This document shows, one piece after another, positions 56,226 to 64,000 of a stretch of 64,000 nucleotides of DNA. A model generated the notes under the pieces. The model saw nothing but the letters and a program-made list of their open reading frames with translations. It had not been told where the DNA came from and made no database searches. Location of the stretch: positions 124,001 to 188,000 of the forward strand of contig JALLLS010000056.1 in NCBI GenBank assembly GCA_025094145.1. The letters are read 5' to 3'. Within the stretch, counting starts at the first letter, position 1. Every line of letters begins with the position of its first letter. A program made the position numbers and the translations under genes. Origin of the DNA: Spinellus fusiger. Taxonomy: Eukaryota; Mucoromycota; Mucoromycetes; Mucorales; Phycomycetaceae.

Positions 56226-56486
56226 ATCTAGTCTCTTTTTCTCTGTTCTTCTTTGGACTTGTCAATTAAAAACAAAAAACAAAAAGCAAAACAAAAAATA
56301 AGAATGTACATTTAAAACAATCTATGTATTCTATGTATTCTATGTATACAGCCCAAGAACAAGAGTCTATATTCTCTATAGAAAACATAGAAACTCTACA
56401 TCTACAGATTCCTAGTGCTTTGCTATCTCTGCTCATTTGGATGAGGTAAATAGTATGTTTATAGATAGCATAGACGGACACTCCTT

Positions 56487-57072
56487 CTATGTGTCTAGGA
56501 TCTCCTCCACCTGTTCAAGTGCAGTAAGAACTGCATGTACGCCTTTCTGTTTCTCCATTACCAGTGTCATTGTTTTGTTGGCCCTTTCCAGTGCCTAATG
56601 TTATACAGTCAAACAACTACTACTGCTACTACTGCTGCTGCTACTACTGCTACTGCTACTACCACGACTACAATAACAACAACAATAACAACAACAACAA
56701 CGAATAACAATAGAAACCTGTAGAGTTGTTTTACAGTGGAAGTCTGCCTGCACAAATGCCTTTGCTGTTCTCTGCACTTCTTCATGAGTATCTGTGTATT
56801 TGAGCATCCACTACACAACACACGTCATATGAGTCTATTCCTCTACTGCCACTACTACGGTGACTAGGAGTGTACACCATTCACACCTTGAGACAATCTC
56901 CCCATTGCTCCACTGTTTTCTCTGCCCTAGAGTGACAGGCCTCTTTGGACGCCCACAGCCCATTCTCAGCAGCTGTCCAAGGCAGTCCCTGGTTATGATA
57001 CCGTTGATGACGCCATGGACTACTGCTACTGTTACTGTTACTGGTGGTAGTTCCAGTGTGGGTGGGTTGCAT
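56487..57072 (-). CDS. Unknown 128-aa helical protein
   Basis: Three exons (57072-56887, 56810-56718, 56594-56487), phase 0 throughout. An N-terminal Thr/Asn/Ser-rich tail is followed by helices WASKEACHSRAEKTVEQWGD, WMLKYTDTHEEVQRTAKAFV and ALERANKTMTLVMEKQKGVH and an acidic end (QVEEILDT). It looks like a small subunit of a coiled-coil complex (kinetochore, BLOC-like or similar), but I cannot place it. Intron 2 contains a (CTA/CTG) and (AAC) trinucleotide tract. Divergent from MAD2 with 273 bp between starts. Confidence 0.6.
56612..56705. repeat. Trinucleotide repeat tract (CTA/CTG, AAC)
   Basis: Interrupted CTACTGCTG and ACAACAACA units, lying in an intron of the 128-aa protein gene; reading frames through it give Ser, Val or Thr runs only. 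Confidence 0.85.
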
Positions 57073-57345
57073 AAGGGAATGTCTGTTTATTCTTGGAACA
57101 GAAAGAAGAAAGAAGAAAGAAAGAAAGAAAGAAAGAAAAAACACCCTTCTTAACCGTACACTTTCAAGACGCTTGTGTCAAGACTCTTTTGGGTGAAGAA
57201 TGGGTGTCGTCTCTCTTTCTAATGATGACGTCAATAGCAGGAGTGGTGCTGGTGGTGGCTATGGGAGTGGGGGTGGCTATGAGAGTGGGGTGGCTATGGG
57301 CGTGGGGGTGGTAGTGTGTTTCTCCACCCAAGCCTACAACATACC

Positions 57346-58228
57346 ATGGAAAATCGCACCCTCACCTTTGAAGGGTCTGCCTCTTATGCCACAGAATACT
57401 TTGGTATTGCTCTCCCTATGACTTGTGTGTATCTGTTCACGTATACTTATTAGACTGTAGAGTACTGTATTTACAGGTACACCCTTGTTATTAGATACAG
57501 GAGAGCAGGAGAATAAACTGTAGTGTGCAGTATATTGTACCAGCGAGGTATCTATCCAGAGGACGAGTTTACCATGACAGAGAAATACGGTATGAAGATG
57601 ATAACTACTACCAACAAGGAGCTCCAACTCTATGTACATGACATACTGCTACAGGTCAGAGGTAATACCGCCCTTTCTTTATCTTTCTTTATCTTTCTTT
57701 CTTTATCTTTCTTTCTTTCTTATACCCATACAATTAGAGTGGCTTTTTGATAATGTCCTTCAGAAGCTTGTTCTTTTGATTATCTCTGAAGAGACAGACG
57801 AGCCAGTAGAACGGTGGCAGTTTGATGTAAAAGCCAACAAACACCCTTCTGAACACGTAGACCTGCCCACTTCTCCCAGTACGGCCACTGAGGAAAAGGA
57901 ACAGTTTGGCCAGGCCTTTCGTAGTACAATACGTCAAATCACAGCCACTGTCTCCTTCCTTCCTCTTCTAACTGATAAATGTAAGTGTCTATATGTGTGT
58001 GTGTGTGTGTGGCTACAACAACAACCTCCTTGTATTAATATAAATACAAAAGGCACGATCAATATTCAAGTGTACACAGACACAAGTGTGACTGCTCAGG
58101 GCAAGTGGGGAGCAAGTTCAGTGGCTCTGTTGAAGGGAGGAGGAGAACATATGCGCCTAAAAACACTCGTCACATCCTCACACCAAGTAGAGACTATAGT
58201 TTCTTATCAGATGGGGAAGGAGAGTTAA
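57346..58228 (+). CDS. MAD2: Spindle checkpoint protein Mad2 (HORMA domain)
   Basis: HORMA-domain protein that, when converted at unattached kinetochores, binds Cdc20 and delays anaphase. Four exons. It starts MENRTLTFEGSASYATEYF, matching Mad2. Exon 2 (from about 57525) has ILYQRGIYPEDEFTMTEKYG; exon 3 (57739-57981) has EWLFDNVLQKLVLLIISEET and RWQFDV. Exon 4 (about 58054-58228) has INIQVYTDTSVTAQGKW and the safety-belt end HMRLKTLVTSSHQVETIVSYQ. About 205 residues, as expected. The junction of exons 1 and 2 is ambiguous: donors near 57400 and 57424 differ in how many residues replace the usual YAIN before SILYQRG. Confidence 0.88.
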
Positions 58229-58510
58229 GTGTCTCTTGCTCTTGTAAATAGTGACGTCTTGCTTCTTATGAGCTATATAAACAAAACAAAACAGCAGCAG
58301 CAAAGACTAGCAAAACAAGTAAAGTAAGAATGAAAAAGAAAAGAGCAGTCCTTTGTGACTATTCGCTGTCACGTCTGTTCTCAACCGTTTGTCATTCTGT
58401 TCTTTTGTCCAGTACAGAATGACAGGTTCATTGTTTGTTATACTTGTTGAATCCTCCCGCCATTCTATCCTTTTATCCTTTTTCTATTCCTTTCCTGTCC
58501 TGCCTGAACA

Positions 58511-59224
58511 ATGATAGACTGTAGTGGTAAAGTAGAAAAAGACAAAGAAAAGGCATGCAGACTGAGAAGGGGCAAAGAAGAGCGTCTTTTTGAGTCTACA
58601 GCGGTAGAAGCACCACCACCGCCTACTGCACCACCACCACCTACTGCACCAAAGGCAACTCCATTCACCAAAGCCTATACAAAAAACTCACGCACCACTC
58701 TCTGGAGAAGGAGAAAGGCTGCTATTCTTATGCTTACCAAGGAAGAATCCTTACGCACAGCACAGAATATGATAACCACAGACACATCTCCCATGTCTCT
58801 GCCTTCAAAAGAGTACAGTGCTTATTGTGAGAGAATGGAAAGAGAAAAGGAAGAAGACTCGAGAAGAAAACATTTGAAGGAAGAAAAGAAAGAGAAGAGT
58901 CTAAAAGAATACTCTCTGCTTCAGTCTGTCTATAGTCAACTAAACCAACAGTTGGACTCTAATGCTGATGGCTTGGTGGCTTCTTCCAACCTGGAGGAGA
59001 TCCACAATTCAAAGAAATGGCAGGCTGTTCGGCAGTATGTGATGTACAGACTCAAAGGAGAGAGAAAAGTCCTGTCTTCAGAAAAGGCCGCCAAAGACAC
59101 TTGGGATGTATTCTCTGCCTACCGTCCTATTTCTATTCGTAAGTGGGCAAGTGTGTATCTTGAAAGTGGAAGCATGCTGCCAAGTCGACGTGGTAAGCAC
59201 TCGAAGCGTAAACCAGTAGCATAA
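58511..59224 (+). CDS. Unknown 237-aa basic protein
   Basis: Single-exon frame. The N-terminus is charged, followed by a proline tract (APPPPTAPPPPTAP) and a Lys/Glu-rich coiled-coil-like segment (ERMEREKEEDSRRKHLKEEK). A better-structured C-terminal region contains NSKKWQAVRQYVMYRLKGER, DTWDVFSAYRPISIRKWASV and a basic end (SRRGKHSKRKPVA) that could be a nuclear localisation signal. The WQAVRQYV/RKWASVYL part looks like a small conserved domain, but I do not recognise it. A nuclear role is inference only. Confidence 0.6.
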   Translation: MIDCSGKVEKDKEKACRLRRGKEERLFESTAVEAPPPPTAPPPPTAPKATPFTKAYTKNSRTTLWRRRKAAILMLTKEESLRTAQNMITTDTSPMSLPSKEYSAYCERMEREKEEDSRRKHLKEEKKEKSLKEYSLLQSVYSQLNQQLDSNADGLVASSNLEEIHNSKKWQAVRQYVMYRLKGERKVLSSEKAAKDTWDVFSAYRPISIRKWASVYLESGSMLPSRRGKHSKRKPVA

Positions 59225-59296
59225 GAGAACTCTCCTTAGTACCCAATAAATATCAGCGAATGAATCCTATAAAGAGAGATGGAAGGAGGGCGTATA

Positions 59297-60079
59297 CACA
59301 CCAGGAGGTCTTTAGGATAGAAAAGGAAATAGTCGAAATACAATTGTTTAGAAATGACATGGATTTGAAAAGGAGCAAAAAAAGTGAAATATATTCATGT
59401 TCTTAAATAAAGATTATTATGTAGATTTACCTGTAAATATCTGAATCCCGAAGGAAACCACTTTCGATGTGGCGATATATGATATGAATGCATCAAAGAG
59501 TATCTATGCTTCTCGACAGAATGGAACTGGTCGGTAGCGAGCATTTAATCCCTCTTCTGCAATTGTATAGATATTCTTTGATGCATTCACATCTCTGTTC
59601 CAAACAATTCCGCAACTTTGGCAAGCGCGGATACTGTTGAAATTTATGAATAACTCGGTGAGGTTATTTGTGTTATGTGTGGCAGATCTTGAGAACAAGA
59701 CGAAACTTCACAAGTCACTTGCTTAATCAGAACTACCAAAGTAATGCAGACTACAACAACATTCTAGAAAGAAAAGAATTGCTTAAAGAACAGTTGCCTA
59801 GTTACCCGTTGTGCCCAAATCGTGTGTTGTGTTCCTGTTCATGTACCCTCTTTGATTTCCCTAGACTAGCCTTTGTACTAATACCCTATTTATTTTTCCC
59901 TGCTAGAGACCGAACAACTACAGATTCATCTCTCTAGGGGTCTTGTTGATAACCTTACTGCCCTTTATTACAGATACTTGCAAACCTTCGATTTTAAACA
60001 CAGTCCCATAAAAGGGCAATTTTTTATTACGTAACAGGTAATACTGTGCACCTTTAAAGTCCCGAAAAATCTCCTGGCG
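59297..60079 (-). mobile_element. Deleted TIR element with Fanzor/TnpB-like remnant (copy B)
   Basis: Ends TA|CACACCAGGAG and CTCCTGGCG|TA. In inverted orientation it matches 45100-45320 and 45887-46250 of the larger element but lacks the ~570 bp between them. The junction is at the sequence TTGTTCTC, which is present at both edges of the missing segment in the larger copy. It also carries, at its start on the minus strand, a frame reading YYLLRNKKLPFYGTVFKIEG (59921-60080). Confidence 0.65.
59507..59698 (-). pseudogene. Fanzor/TnpB-like zinc-ribbon/RuvC-III fragment
   Basis: Reads TNNLTELFINFNSIRACQSC then GIVWNRDVNASKNIYTIAEE and ends RYRPVPFCREA. CQSCG and WNRDVNASKNI match the second zinc-ribbon pair and the RuvC-III Asp of TnpB/Fanzor proteins (family knowledge). 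The Trp codon lost in the larger copy is intact here. The first CxxC pair expected upstream is not readable in frame. No N-terminal domain remains. Confidence 0.5.
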
Positions 60080-60361
60080 TATAGATGGAAACAAAGTCAC
60101 AAAATACAAAGGCATACAAGGAGTGTCCATTGTCCTGACATTTGAGGTTCATTTTATTCTTTTCTTGAGACTGCCCTCTCGCCTCCCCCTCCCCCTCCTC
60201 CATAAAACACAGTCACTCATTGACCGCCTTCTCACTCTTTATCATAAGAGCAGTCTCTTGCCCGTCACAATTTCTATCTCTACCATTGTCCACAGGCCCC
60301 TTTTTTCTTTTTTTTTTCTTCTTTTTCCTCTCCCCAACTCACCTTTAGTGTTTCTTTTAAC
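60080..60361. promoter_or_regulatory. Promoter region of ISWI gene
   Basis: Strongly pyrimidine-rich (CTCCCCCTCC..., TTTTCTTTTTTTTT) as in many fungal housekeeping promoters; no gene seen. Confidence 0.4.

Positions 60362-64000
<3,639 letters not shown>

Noticed and set aside
56601..56821. Ser/Val/Cys-rich frames on the minus strand
   Set aside because: Products of the trinucleotide tract inside an intron of the 128-aa protein gene.

Overview
This is a eukaryotic nuclear window. It is AT-rich, with dense, compact genes split by many short introns (about 42-190 nt, GT-AG with occasional GC-AG). Gene content points to a filamentous fungus, and the style of the repeats and gene families suggests early-diverging Mucoromycota (Mucorales-like). 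The evidence includes a group III (Nik1-type) hybrid histidine kinase, a CreA/Mig1 zinc finger, a fungal GT2 polysaccharide synthase, Vts1, Cbp4 and Ste24. The species cannot be named from sequence alone. No prokaryotic features, CRISPR arrays, rRNA or convincing tRNA genes were seen.

Layout. 0-4 kb: tail of a disrupted unknown gene, a CCDC47/PAT-complex homologue, and a CBP4-like cytochrome bc1 assembly factor on the minus strand. 4-7.4 kb: AT-rich spacer with a MITE-like element and a 19-bp minisatellite. 7.4-15.1 kb: the standout gene, a Nik1-type histidine kinase with 18 tandem ~92-residue HAMP units and one single-base frameshift just before the kinase core. 15.4-18.3 kb: a small CxxC protein and a secreted multicopper oxidase whose last copper-binding segment is frame-shifted. 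18.3-26.3 kb: gene-poor; it carries a ~3 kb long-terminal-inverted-repeat element with a deleted Tc1 transposon nested inside. 26.4-38.8 kb: creA-like repressor, ATG7, IPK1 (convergent with ATG7, stop codons 3 bp apart), VTS1, a GT2 glycosyltransferase, and an EIPR1/TSSC1-type WD40 protein. 39.4-40.7 kb: a dead MULE transposase. 41.5-43.2 kb: STE24. 43.2-46.6 kb: a TA-flanked TIR element carrying the C-terminus of a Fanzor/TnpB-like protein; a shorter inverted relative lies at 59.3-60.1 kb and a smaller relative at 5.0-5.6 kb. 48-59.2 kb: a spliced 43-aa membrane microprotein, an unknown 146-aa protein, eIF4B-like RNA-binding protein, NUP188, an unknown 128-aa protein, MAD2 and an unknown 237-aa basic protein. 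60.4-64 kb: an ISWI chromatin remodeler running off the window.

Most genes are housekeeping: ER insertion, autophagy, nuclear pore, spindle checkpoint, chromatin, prenyl-protein processing, inositol phosphate and mRNA control. The histidine kinase and CreA homologue are likely regulators of osmotic/fungicide and carbon responses. The most notable signals are the extreme poly-HAMP expansion and the TA-flanked TIR element family with Fanzor/TnpB-like remnants. Exon boundaries were derived by eye from splice consensus and reading phase; uncertain ones are flagged.
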